Source: Clostridiales bacterium (GTDB lineage Bacteria; Bacillota; Clostridia; Lachnospirales; WQUN01). From it: a stretch of DNA of 18,311 nucleotides. Shown here piece after piece: positions 1 through 7,290 of the stretch; position 1 is the first letter of the stretch; each line of letters begins with the position of its first letter. Location of the stretch: assembly GCA_031271275.1 (NCBI GenBank), contig JAISWA010000013.1, forward strand, positions 1-18,311. The letters are read 5' to 3'. A program made the translations under genes and the position numbers. Under the pieces are notes generated by a model. The model ran no database searches. It worked only from the letters and a program-made list of their open reading frames with translations, and was not told where the DNA came from.

Positions 1-111
1 CACCCCCACGTCCTCCCTGACATATTATACGGCAAACGGCGATTTTTACCCCGCCGTTGTACGGTTTGTTTGCGGCAAACCGCAGCAGTATAAAAGGGAG
101 TTGTGAGGGCT

Positions 112-1365
112 ATGTCGCAGTACCGCATCCGGGGAGGGAACCGGTTGGCGGGCGAGGTGCGCATTGGCGGCGCTAAAAACGCCGTGCTGCCCATACTGGC
201 CGCCTCCGCGTTAAACCAAGGGGAAAGTATTATACACAATTGCCCCAGGATTCAAGACACGTTCATCTCTATCAAAATCCTGGAAAGCATCGGATGTAAA
301 ACCTCTTTTGAAGGGAACACGCTAATCATCGACGCGTCCTGCGCCAACAGTTGGGACATCCCGCCGGAACTGGTGAAGGAAATGCGGTCGTCAATCATCT
401 TCATGGGCGGGGTGCTCGGGCGGTTCGGCAGCGTCAACGTGTCGTACCCGGGCGGGTGCGCGTTAGGTACGCGCCCCATCAACCTTCACATCAAATCACT
501 CAGGGCGCTTGGGGCGACCATCTACGACGACCACGGGATTATCCGCTGCCACGCGGAAAGCCTGACGGGGGGACGCGTCCATTTGGATAAGGTGAGCGTG
601 GGGGCTACGGAAAACATCATGCTCGCCGCCTCCACCGCCGAAGGCGAAACCATTGTGAACAACGCCGCCCGGGAACCGGAAATACTCGACCTGCAAAATT
701 TTTTAAACGGGATGGGGGCAGACATAAAAGGCGCGGGTACGGACACCATCGTCATCCGGGGCGTAAAAAAACTGCATTCCACGGAACATACGGTAATGCC
801 GGACCGCATCGTGGCGGGCACCTACCTTGCCGCCGCGGCGATAACAGGCGGGAACTTGAAACTGCGGCGCATTTCTTCCCACGATTTACTTTCCATAACG
901 GCAAAACTGACGGAAATGGGCTGCGAAATCAAAGAATATAAAACCGAGATTGGCATTAAAGCCCCGAAGCGGTTAAAAAGCCTGCCCCGGCTTATTACGG
1001 AACCGTACCCGGGTTTCCCCACCGATATGCAGGCGCAGTTTGTGGCGGCGCTCGCCACCGCCGAAGGCACCAGTATGGTGCACGAAACGATTTTTGACTC
1101 GCGGAACAAGCACGCCAACGAGCTGCAAAAGATGGGCGCCAACATCACCGTGCTACAGGGGGTCGAATTCGTCATACAGGGCTGCGAACGCTTGAACGGG
1201 ACCACCGTTACCGCCACGGATTTGCGCGGCGGCGCGGCGCTCATACTGGCGGGGCTTATGGCGGAAGGGGAAACCGTCGTACAGGAAGCGCACTATGTAC
1301 AGCGCGGGTACGAGGCAATAGAAAAGGCGCTTGAAAGCGTCGGGGCGAATATAATATTGGAATAA
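112..1365 (+). CDS. murA: UDP-N-acetylglucosamine 1-carboxyvinyltransferase (MurA)
   Basis: MurA transfers enolpyruvate from PEP to UDP-GlcNAc, the first committed cytoplasmic step of peptidoglycan synthesis and the target of fosfomycin. The 417-residue product has the usual family length and EPSP-synthase-like fold. Visible marks are GGAKNAVLP (K22 region, UDP-GlcNAc binding), PGGCALGTRP with the catalytic Cys at about residue 116 (Cys115 in E. coli), and PYPGFPTDMQ near residue 300. An in-frame GTG lies at 103, but ATG at 112 is preferred because AAGGGAG (94-100) sits 11 bases before it and the family begins close to this Met. A terminator follows at once, and the next gene is convergent, so murA ends its transcript here. 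Any upstream operon partners lie outside the window. Function is secure; only the start is slightly uncertain. Confidence 0.96.
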   Translation: MSQYRIRGGNRLAGEVRIGGAKNAVLPILAASALNQGESIIHNCPRIQDTFISIKILESIGCKTSFEGNTLIIDASCANSWDIPPELVKEMRSSIIFMGGVLGRFGSVNVSYPGGCALGTRPINLHIKSLRALGATIYDDHGIIRCHAESLTGGRVHLDKVSVGATENIMLAASTAEGETIVNNAAREPEILDLQNFLNGMGADIKGAGTDTIVIRGVKKLHSTEHTVMPDRIVAGTYLAAAAITGGNLKLRRISSHDLLSITAKLTEMGCEIKEYKTEIGIKAPKRLKSLPRLITEPYPGFPTDMQAQFVAALATAEGTSMVHETIFDSRNKHANELQKMGANITVLQGVEFVIQGCERLNGTTVTATDLRGGAALILAGLMAEGETVVQEAHYVQRGYEAIEKALESVGANIILE

Positions 1366-1367
1366 AA

Positions 1368-1389
1368 AAGCGGCTGCGCCGCTTGTTTT
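1368..1389 (+). terminator. Rho-independent terminator of murA
   Basis: A perfect 7-bp stem AAGCGGC / GCCGCTT with the 3-base loop TGC starts 2 bases after the murA stop codon and is followed by GTTTT. An A-run precedes it, so it may work weakly in the other direction too. Confidence 0.8.
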
Positions 1390-1398
1390 CCACAATTC

Positions 1399-1472
1399 GT
1401 CATAGGAAACTGTACCTTGCGCGTTCCGTTGGCTTCAAAACGGAACGCTGGAATCAAGCAGTTTCCTATGAC
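1399..1472. repeat. Nested perfect palindrome between convergent genes
   Basis: The outer arms GTCATAGGAAACTG (1399-1412) and CAGTTTCCTATGAC (1459-1472) are perfect 14-bp complements. Inside is a second perfect 10-bp stem, GCGTTCCGTT (1421-1430) / AACGGAACGC (1439-1448), with loop GGCTTCAA. The two stems are separated by unpaired stretches of 8 and 10 bases. It lies between the murA terminator and the terminator of the facing lipoprotein gene, so neither terminator explains it. It looks like a small dispersed palindromic (REP or MITE-like) element or a structured RNA element, but only one copy is seen here. Confidence 0.7.
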
Positions 1473-1481
1473 ATGAAAGAA

Positions 1482-1499
1482 GGCTGTCATCCGACAGCC
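1482..1499 (-). terminator. Terminator of the lipoprotein gene
   Basis: The stem GGCTGTC / GACAGCC with a 4-base loop reads on the minus strand into TTCTTTC, and it lies 10 bp past the stop codon of the minus-strand lipoprotein gene. On the + strand the tail is not T-rich, which gives the direction. Confidence 0.65.
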
Positions 1500-1509
1500 C
1501 CTACATAAG

Positions 1510-2163
1510 TCAGTTTATTTTTTCAAACGCGCCCACAAACAAGTCCCGCTGGTCTTTTGTGTCCTCCGAATAAGTAAGGCAAACCGCGGCGATGGCGCCG
1601 TCGAGTTTCCGGATGAAATAATCCTGGTACAACATGCCGCCGGAAGCGGACACCGTACCGACAAACCAACTCTCCCCCGCGAGGGTGGCGTCGGACCGGC
1701 TGACTTCTTCGTAGCCAAAGCTCTCCACACTCATCATTTGCGTAACAAGCGCGTCGAAATATTCCTCCGGGCTTACCCCCATCAGCAGGGTTTGTATGTT
1801 AAGGTTCTCATACATTAAAAATACGCTAGGGAACGAGATATCGTTGGACACCATAAAGTCATAGGCGGAACGCATCTGGGATATGTCCGCCTGGGTCTGG
1901 TTCATGCTCCCTTCGTTGACCAACATGTCCGCACCCGCGCCTACCACCGCCTGCACTTCCTCCGCGGAATACGCCCGGTAGCCCTCAGGCACGGTAAAAC
2001 GGATATTGGACCATTCGTTGGTAAATACCGTTTCGTCCGCCGACCATGTGCCGGTCTGGATTCCCCCCTTTGCGCCGCCGCAAGACGCCAACGCCAACAA
2101 AAGCGCCAACGCGGTCAGCGCGCAAACCCATTTCCTTAGCCTGTTAATAAAAATCCCTCCCAT
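1510..2163 (-). CDS. Putative secreted lipoprotein of unknown function
   Basis: From ATG 2163 the product has about 217 residues. It starts with basic residues (NRLRKW), a hydrophobic stretch (ALTALALLLA) and a lipobox LASC at about residue 25-28. It should therefore be exported by Sec, lipidated on Cys28 and held on the outer face of the membrane. The mature part begins with a short Gly-rich linker, then a mixed alpha/beta region with repeated Trp/Phe (GTWSAD, FTNEWSNIRFTVPEGY), a layout seen in many uncharacterised clostridial lipoproteins. I do not recognise a named family. The start is odd: no ribosome binding site precedes ATG 2163, whereas GGGAGGG lies just downstream, 6 bases before an in-frame ATT at 2148, which would give a textbook signal peptide (M-NRLRKW). 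It follows the EamA gene on the same strand and ends at its own terminator. Confidence 0.7.
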   Translation of the reverse strand: MGGIFINRLRKWVCALTALALLLALASCGGAKGGIQTGTWSADETVFTNEWSNIRFTVPEGYRAYSAEEVQAVVGAGADMLVNEGSMNQTQADISQMRSAYDFMVSNDISFPSVFLMYENLNIQTLLMGVSPEEYFDALVTQMMSVESFGYEEVSRSDATLAGESWFVGTVSASGGMLYQDYFIRKLDGAIAAVCLTYSEDTKDQRDLFVGAFEKIN

Positions 2164-2217
2164 AATTAAAATTTGGCGTGACTCCAAAACGCCCCGCCCA
2201 TTGTAAACGGGACGCCC

Positions 2218-3063
2218 CTATGTAGCAAGGGATTTTTTCTCCGCCCAAATATTATAAACCACCACCGTTATCACAATGACCGCGCCGCCCGCCGCCGCGA
2301 ACCGCCCGGGCACTTCGCCCGTGGCAAGCGCCACCCACAGGGGGTTAAGCACCGGCTCCAACGCGGTAATCAGGCACGCCAAAAGCGCGGGCGTGGTTTT
2401 TATCCCGGCGGAAAATAAATAGTACGCAAGCCCCACCTGCACGGTGCCGAGCAGCAGCAGGAACCCCCAACTCACCGGGTCGGCGGTGACTTCAAAGAAG
2501 GCGAAGGGTACCCCTACCGCCGCGTTGAGGAGGAACCCGAGCAACTGCGCCTGTTCCGGTTGGGTATCGGCCCGCCGGTTGCACACAAACACCCCGGCGA
2601 ACGCCACGCCCGAGGCGATGGCGAGCAGGTTCCCCAGTACGCTTCCGGCTTCCAACCGGTCGAGGAAGAACAGCACCATCCCGCACAGCGTGACCAACAC
2701 GGCGGCAAGCTCGCTCAGCCTCGGCTTTTTCCGGTAAAAAAACAGGTGCATGAGAATGATGAATATGGGGGAGGAAAATTGCAGCAGTATGGCGGCGGCG
2801 GCGGTGGTCAGCTTGTTGGCGAACACGAACAGCGTCATCGTCAGCGAAAGGGAAACCGCCGCGAGGATATTGCCCCGGGTAAACGCAATCTTTACGCTCC
2901 GGCGTATCAAAATAAAAACAAGGGCCGCGATCAAAGACCGCAGCCCTATAATGCTCATCGCGCCCCAGGGGATAAATTTGATGCACAGCCCGCCGATACT
3001 CCAACAGACGGACGCCGCTACAATCAGCGGCGGCCCTTTTCTATCGCGTTCTTTTCCGCTCAT
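2218..3063 (-). CDS. EamA/DMT-superfamily transporter
   Basis: This is a 281-residue integral membrane protein with about ten hydrophobic helices arranged as two tandem EamA-type halves of five helices each, the standard size and layout of drug/metabolite transporters (RhaT/YdcZ-like permeases). Residues near 13-30 (VAASVCWSIGGLCIKFIPWG) and the second-half segment ALEPVLNPLWVALATGE are typical EamA signatures; the latter Pro-rich helix is the usual conserved site in half two. The substrate cannot be read from sequence. Its ATG overlaps the htpG stop codon by 4 bases (ATGA), so it is translated by coupling in the htpG transcript. A role in export of an amino acid or metabolite is only a family-level guess. 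Confidence 0.88.
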   Translation of the reverse strand: MSGKERDRKGPPLIVAASVCWSIGGLCIKFIPWGAMSIIGLRSLIAALVFILIRRSVKIAFTRGNILAAVSLSLTMTLFVFANKLTTAAAAILLQFSSPIFIILMHLFFYRKKPRLSELAAVLVTLCGMVLFFLDRLEAGSVLGNLLAIASGVAFAGVFVCNRRADTQPEQAQLLGFLLNAAVGVPFAFFEVTADPVSWGFLLLLGTVQVGLAYYLFSAGIKTTPALLACLITALEPVLNPLWVALATGEVPGRFAAAGGAVIVITVVVYNIWAEKKSLAT

Positions 3064-4973
3064 CCCTGAGCGACCCGTTCAAGCAGCCTGTTGCTCCGCT
3101 CGATAAACTGGGTCATCTGCTCGGTGGGCAGCGGCTTGTGGCTGATCATCGCCAGGTCGAACAACTGCTTTACGACCAGTTCCACGTCGTCTTTGCGGTC
3201 GGCTTCGTCCTTGATAACCAGTAAAATTTTCACCAGATTGTTATTGCGGTTAAGCACTAGCGAAAGTTCTTCCTCGAACATGCCCATGTTCATGCCGCCG
3301 CCGAACATCTTGCTCATCTCCTGCATACGGCGCGACTGCTCGGAGAGCAGCATCACCGCCGATACGCCGTCGGACTTGAGGGTTTCGACTTTGACCTTTA
3401 ATTTCTCGTTCCCGAGGGTGGTTTGGAACAGCTTCTCGATATCCTCGTACTGCTTTTCCTCGCCCTCCACCGCCGCGTCCTTGTCTTTTAGCGCGTCGCT
3501 GATGTCGGAGTCGATGCGGTTGAAATGTACTTCGCGCTCGTAACTTTCGATATAGGAAATGAACGGGTTGTCGAGGTTGGTGGTAAGGTACACCGCTTCC
3601 ATTCCCTGGTCCTTGAACATTTTCACGTACTGCGCCTGAAGCTGCTCGTTGCTCACGTAATAAACGGTCTTGTCCGTCTTTTCCTTATTGCGCTCGGTGA
3701 ACTCGGAAAGGGTGGCGAGGTCGCCCGCCGTGGTCTTGTACAGCACGATGTCTTTAATTTTGTCGTAGAAATCTTTTTCCTTAATACAGCCGTACTTGAT
3801 GAAGGGGCTGATATCCTCCCAATAGCCGTTGTATTTTTCCCTGTCTTTTTTGTAGAGGCTGTTGAGCTTGTCGGCGACCTTTTTGGAAATATACGCCGAC
3901 ATTTTTTTCACGTAGCCGTCGTTTTGCAGGAAGGAACGGGACACGTTAAGGGGAAGGTCGGGGCAGTCCATCACGCCCTTGAGCAGCAGCAGGTATTCCG
4001 GTATGACTTCTTTAATGTTATCCGCCACGAAAACCTGATTATTGTACAGCTTCACCTGACCTTCGATATACTCCAAGTCGTGCTTCATTTTCGGGAAGTA
4101 GAGAATGCCCTTCAAGCGGAAGGGATAATCCATGTTCAGGTGTATCCAGAACAGCGGCTCGTTAAAGTCCGTAAAAACTTTATGGTAGAACGCCTTATAG
4201 TCCTCGTCGGTACACTCGTTGGTCTGTTTTTGCCACAGGGGGTGCTTGTCGTTGATGGGCTTGGGGGCTTCCTTGGAAACTTCGCCCGGCGTTTCGTCCG
4301 CTTCTTCCGTTGCAACGGTTTCGTCTTCGCCCGCGGGCTTTATCGCCTCAAAGAAAATATCCACCGGGACAAAGCTGCAGTATTTCGTCAGTATGGTGCG
4401 CAGTTTGTATTCTTCCAGAAAATCCTTGCTGTCCTCGTTGATATACAGCGTAACGGAGGTGCCCCGGGTGGTCTTGTCGCTTTCCGACATTTCGTATTCG
4501 ATGCCGCCTTCGCAAACCCAACGCGCCGCCTGCGCGCCTTCCTGATAAGAAAGGCTGTCAATCTGCACCTTGTCCGCCACCATGAAGGACGAGTAGAACC
4601 CCAGGCCGAAATGACCGATGATTTCGTTGTCCCTATCCATCTTGTCCTTGTATTTTTCCAAAAACTCGCTGGCGCCGGAAAAAGCGATTTGCGTGATATA
4701 TTCGCGTATTTCGCCGGCGGTCATGCCGATGCCGTTGTCCTCGAAGATGATGGCCTTGTTTTCCTTGTCCACCCACACGCGCACCGCGAAGTCCCCGTCC
4801 CTCGGAACATTCGGCGCTTCGCCGATATCGGAAAGTTTTTTCAGCTTCGTAATCGCGTCCGCGCCGTTGGAAACCAACTCCCGCACGAAGATATCCGAAT
4901 CGGAGTACAGCCATTTCTTGATGATGGGCAGAATGTTCTCGCTGTGGATGGATAAACTGCCTTTTTCCATCAT
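3060..4973 (-). CDS. htpG: Molecular chaperone HtpG (bacterial Hsp90)
   Basis: HtpG is the cytosolic ATP-dependent Hsp90 chaperone that remodels client proteins as a homodimer. The 637-residue product shows the GHKL ATPase motifs in order: RELVSNGADA at 31-40 (the usual RELISNASDA, with the catalytic Glu and Mg-binding Asn), DNGIGM at 79-84 and GHFGLGFYSS at 120-129. A middle domain with the client-contact stretch LPLNVSRSFLQ follows, then a C-terminal dimerisation part. A charged Glu/Asp-rich insertion lies after the N-domain near residues 215-245, longer than in E. coli HtpG and reminiscent of a linker. A strong AAGGAGG lies 5 bases before ATG 4973 (ATG 4970 is equally possible). It is the middle gene of a DUF5721-htpG-eamA operon. 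No CIRCE operator (TTAGCACTC/GAGTGCTAA) is visible upstream. Confidence 0.96.
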   Translation of the reverse strand: MMEKGSLSIHSENILPIIKKWLYSDSDIFVRELVSNGADAITKLKKLSDIGEAPNVPRDGDFAVRVWVDKENKAIIFEDNGIGMTAGEIREYITQIAFSGASEFLEKYKDKMDRDNEIIGHFGLGFYSSFMVADKVQIDSLSYQEGAQAARWVCEGGIEYEMSESDKTTRGTSVTLYINEDSKDFLEEYKLRTILTKYCSFVPVDIFFEAIKPAGEDETVATEEADETPGEVSKEAPKPINDKHPLWQKQTNECTDEDYKAFYHKVFTDFNEPLFWIHLNMDYPFRLKGILYFPKMKHDLEYIEGQVKLYNNQVFVADNIKEVIPEYLLLLKGVMDCPDLPLNVSRSFLQNDGYVKKMSAYISKKVADKLNSLYKKDREKYNGYWEDISPFIKYGCIKEKDFYDKIKDIVLYKTTAGDLATLSEFTERNKEKTDKTVYYVSNEQLQAQYVKMFKDQGMEAVYLTTNLDNPFISYIESYEREVHFNRIDSDISDALKDKDAAVEGEEKQYEDIEKLFQTTLGNEKLKVKVETLKSDGVSAVMLLSEQSRRMQEMSKMFGGGMNMGMFEEELSLVLNRNNNLVKILLVIKDEADRKDDVELVVKQLFDLAMISHKPLPTEQMTQFIERSNRLLERVAQG

Positions 4974-4986
4974 AAATTCCTCCTTG

Positions 4987-5454
4987 TTATTTTTCTTCCG
5001 TTATTTTTATGGCATTGCCCGTAAAGAAACCGCGCACGTATTCTTCCCAGCGCTCGTCCACGGATTTGTCCATAGAGAACTGCTTCTGGGCGGAAGCGGC
5101 GGTAAAGCGCACCGCGCCGTTTTCATAAATCATATTTAAAAACAACGCCGAAGCGTTGGGGTGTATGGACTGCGTTTCTTCCGCGCCGCAGGAAAACACC
5201 GCCTTTAAATACCCGGGCATTTGGCTGCTTTTGATAATGGCGGTGATAAGCGGCTTTAACCGCGCCCATTCGACGTATTTTCTGGCGGAGGGTTCTTCGC
5301 CGTCGGGTTTATTTTCGATAGCGCCGGAAATGTCGAGCCGGGTCAGCGTGACCATTTCCACCGCGCGAACCTCAAACCCGTCGAATAAAGCGTCCCGCAG
5401 CAGCCTGTTCATAAAGGGTCGCACCTCCGGCCCATCCATCGTCAACGCGAGCAA
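4987..5454 (-). CDS. DUF5721-family protein of unknown function
   Basis: This 155-residue soluble protein resembles the clostridial DUF5721 family, recalled from its opening pattern (M-x-AL-x-x-D...F...LL...FD-x-F...E), the central 'LKPLI..IIKSSQMPGYLKAVF' block and its usual length of about 165. The chosen start is TTG at 5454 because AGGAGGGG lies 6 bases upstream and the family begins with a short MxAL motif at exactly this point; starting further upstream would add ten residues overlapping the ribosome binding site. Thirteen bases separate it from htpG, so it is the first gene of the htpG operon. No catalytic motif or membrane segment is visible, and the function is unknown. A link to stress or proteostasis is inferred only from the operon. 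Confidence 0.7.
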   Translation of the reverse strand: MLALTMDGPEVRPFMNRLLRDALFDGFEVRAVEMVTLTRLDISGAIENKPDGEEPSARKYVEWARLKPLITAIIKSSQMPGYLKAVFSCGAEETQSIHPNASALFLNMIYENGAVRFTAASAQKQFSMDKSVDERWEEYVRGFFTGNAIKITEEK

Positions 5455-5495
5455 AACGCCCCTCCTGTCACAAAACCTGCACAAGCCTCATAGAA

Positions 5496-5525
5496 TGTCA
5501 CCAGAAGTGTACAATCCTATACTTC
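5496..5525. promoter_or_regulatory. Imperfect inverted repeat in a divergent promoter region
   Basis: Between the divergent DUF5721 and Cys-rich genes lies AAGTGTA-caatcc-TATACTT, an inverted repeat with one mismatch spanning about 5505-5524. It could be an operator for either gene. No well-formed -35/-10 pair is seen for either direction; TTGTAC-16-TATGAG on the minus strand is the best weak candidate for the htpG operon. Confidence 0.25.
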
Positions 5526-5569
5526 AATGTTTGCGTTAAATAAAAAATCAAAGCAAGGAGGTTAACCAA

Positions 5570-5890
5570 ATGCATGATTTTGTAAATTGCTTAGTTGAAA
5601 GCATGTTTCGTTACATCGGCCAGACCGTGACCATTTTCACCACCAGCGGCGGCTTGTCCGGGAACGGCTTTACGGGAGTGCTGCTGTCCGCCGACGCCAA
5701 CTGCGTCAGGCTGCTCGCCGACATAGGCGCGCCGCCGGCTTGCCCGGTGGGCAGTTCCTGCACCGATTGCATGTCTTGCAAAGGTATCGACAACGACGCG
5801 TGCGAAGGCGGGTTCACAGGCAACCCGCTTGGCGCGGTGTGCGTAATCCCCACCTGCGCAATCGCGTGTTTCACGCATAACGCGATCTGA
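5570..5890 (+). CDS. Cys-rich small protein with Sm-like N-terminal half
   Basis: This 106-residue protein has two parts. The first half (residues ~8-55, FRYIGQTVTIFTTSGGLSG, then GFTGVLLSADANCVRLLADIG) has the beta-strand pattern of an Sm/LSm-like barrel. The second half holds a cluster of Cys (CPVGSSCTDCMSC...C...CVIPTCAIACF) and ends FTHNAI. I recall similar unnamed proteins in spore-forming Clostridia with the same TVTIFTTSGG and GFTGVL signatures and a Cys-rich tail ending in HNA(V/I). A structural spore or surface role, or a metal-binding role, is conceivable but unproven. The ribosome binding site AAGGAGGT, 7 bases before ATG, is close to ideal, suggesting high translation. It is monocistronic, followed by a strong terminator, and divergent from the htpG operon. 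Confidence 0.75.
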   Translation: MHDFVNCLVESMFRYIGQTVTIFTTSGGLSGNGFTGVLLSADANCVRLLADIGAPPACPVGSSCTDCMSCKGIDNDACEGGFTGNPLGAVCVIPTCAIACFTHNAI

Positions 5891-5933
5891 CGGCCGGGTC
5901 AAAAACAAAAACGAAAGATATGGGAAACTCTTT

Positions 5934-5960
5934 AGAAAACCGCGCCAAGCGCGGTTTTCT
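5934..5960. terminator. Bidirectional terminator between convergent genes
   Basis: A perfect 12-bp stem AGAAAACCGCGC / GCGCGGTTTTCT closes on the 3-base loop CAA. Runs of A on the left arm and T on the right make it work for the Cys-rich gene (+) and for rsmG (-), whose stop lies 37 bases away. Confidence 0.88.
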
Positions 5961-5996
5961 TCCTGTGGTTTCAGTATATACCAATAGCGAAAAAAT

Positions 5997-6656
5997 TCAA
6001 CTTTTCTCCACCACTATCACCGTATGCGTCATCCCTTCCGCTATCTCGCCCTTCCAAACCTCCGCCACCGCCCCGCCGTATCTTTGAAGCGCCGGTTTCG
6101 CGGCGGCAATTTCCGCTTCCGCTTCGGGACCCTTCATGGCGAGCAGCAGCCCGCCTTTTTTCAGCAGCGGCAGGGTATACCCCGCCAACTTGTCCAAGCG
6201 CGCCACGGCGCGGGCGGCGCAAACGTCGAAGGCTTCCCGGTAACCCGCTTGCCGGGATAGTTCCTCCGCCCGCGCGTGTACGCAGGTTACGCCTTCCAAG
6301 CCCAAAAGCGCCGCCGCTTCGCGCAAAAAAAAGATTCGTTTGCGCAACGAATCCATCAGCGTCAGTTGCAGGTCGCGCCGCATAATTTTAACCGGAACGC
6401 CGGGGAAGCCCGCGCCGGTTCCCACGTCTGCGACGCGCGCGTTTTGCTTTATCCAGGGCAGCACCGTCAGGCTGTCGATAAAATGCTTTACCGCGAAGCC
6501 CTCGCCGTCGGTAATCGCCGTAAGGTTCATGTACTCGTTGACGGAAAGCACGCGCCGCTGAAACGCCGTTAATTTTTCCGACTGTTCTTCCGTAAGCGAG
6601 GCATACCCGTTTCGCGTCAACCAACGATTGATTAAATCCAGACGCGGCGGCGTCAT
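5997..6656 (-). CDS. rsmG: 16S rRNA (guanine527-N7)-methyltransferase RsmG
   Basis: RsmG (GidB) uses SAM to make m7G527 in 16S rRNA near the streptomycin site. From ATG 6656 the protein has 219 residues, a normal length. The SAM-binding motif I is VADVGTGAGFPGVPVKI (about residues 76-92), followed by the acidic motif LTLMDSLRKRIFFL and the DVCAARAVARLDKL segment typical of the family. Two starts are possible: GTG 6683 with no clear ribosome binding site, or ATG 6656, whose ATG overlaps the stop of the preceding gene as ATGA; the latter is preferred and implies translational coupling. It is the last gene of the block and is followed by the bidirectional terminator at 5934-5960. In most Firmicutes rsmG directly follows mnmG; here a 146-aa gene intervenes. 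Confidence 0.94.
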   Translation of the reverse strand: MTPPRLDLINRWLTRNGYASLTEEQSEKLTAFQRRVLSVNEYMNLTAITDGEGFAVKHFIDSLTVLPWIKQNARVADVGTGAGFPGVPVKIMRRDLQLTLMDSLRKRIFFLREAAALLGLEGVTCVHARAEELSRQAGYREAFDVCAARAVARLDKLAGYTLPLLKKGGLLLAMKGPEAEAEIAAAKPALQRYGGAVAEVWKGEIAEGMTHTVIVVEKS

Positions 6657-7093
6657 TCCTGGTCGATTCCGTAAATTTTCCACTGCCCGTAACGGTCGGG
6701 CTCGCGAATCATGTGCAAATGCAGCAGCCGCTTGGTGTTATGTTCCCGGTCAACCAACAGTACGGAACTGGTGAGGCAGTTTTTCGGGTTGGCGTTGTAC
6801 GGCGCCTGCACCCACGAGTTGCACAGCCGGTTTGCCCGCGCCAACGTGTCGCGCAGCGCTTCAAGGTCGATAGCCCCCACGTAATGCTTGCTGACGAAGG
6901 CAAGCGCTTCCTCCGGGTTTGCCGTGACCGTGTCGAGGAACAGCGCGGCGATGCCGTTGTCGGTGAGGATATGGAAAAAAGGTTTCCCTTTTGTAAACAA
7001 AATAGCGTCCGGATCGGACGATTCGCAGCCCGCCTGCCATTTTACCTCGCAGCCGGGAAGCGCTTTCCTGATTGGAATGGTTGGGTATTGCAA
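6653..7093 (-). CDS. Unrecognised 146-aa cytoplasmic protein coupled to rsmG
   Basis: I do not recognise this protein. The start is TTG 7093: GGAGG lies exactly 8 bases upstream, while an open frame extending to 7243 would have to run through that binding site and encodes a low-complexity Arg/Ala-rich stretch. The 146-residue product has no signal peptide or membrane helix. It begins QYPTIPIRKALPGCEVKW and contains ILFTKGKPFFHILTDNGIAALFLDT, a Cys at residue ~10, and a conserved-looking central part, ARANRLCNSWVQAPYNANPKN. The C-terminus is HMIREPDRYGQWKIYGIDQE, with aromatic residues that suggest a beta-rich ligand pocket. It overlaps rsmG by 4 bases, so it is cotranslated with a 16S rRNA modifier, and it lies about 290 bp downstream of mnmG beyond a repeat element. 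Confidence 0.7.
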   Translation of the reverse strand: MQYPTIPIRKALPGCEVKWQAGCESSDPDAILFTKGKPFFHILTDNGIAALFLDTVTANPEEALAFVSKHYVGAIDLEALRDTLARANRLCNSWVQAPYNANPKNCLTSSVLLVDREHNTKRLLHLHMIREPDRYGQWKIYGIDQE

Positions 7094-7290
7094 GGTATAT
7101 TCCTCCTGTTTCCGCCCACGGGAAGCAAACCGCGCTTGCCGTGCCGGCCGGTCTCGTACTATACGCGCCCTGATGCAAAGCGCGGCATTACCGGCCATAC
7201 CGGGTCGCCCCGGGTATGTAGGACAAGTAAAACAAAGCGGCACAGAAAGAAATTCTTTATATCAATTTATGCCGTTGGTTGCCCGGTGTG

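Noticed and set aside
72..94. TTGTTT-17-TATAAA as a murA promoter.
   Set aside because: The predicted start would fall only about 10 bases before ATG 112 and inside the ribosome binding site, so a productive transcript is unlikely; the real promoter is probably upstream of the window.
3525..4955. A 476-codon open frame on the + strand opposite htpG.
   Set aside because: It is the antisense shadow of the clear htpG gene, has no ribosome binding site and no recognisable domain.
7094..7243. Upstream in-frame extension of the 146-aa gene.
   Set aside because: It would place the GGAGG ribosome binding site inside the coding region, and the extra sequence is low-complexity Arg/Ala/Gly unlike the rest.
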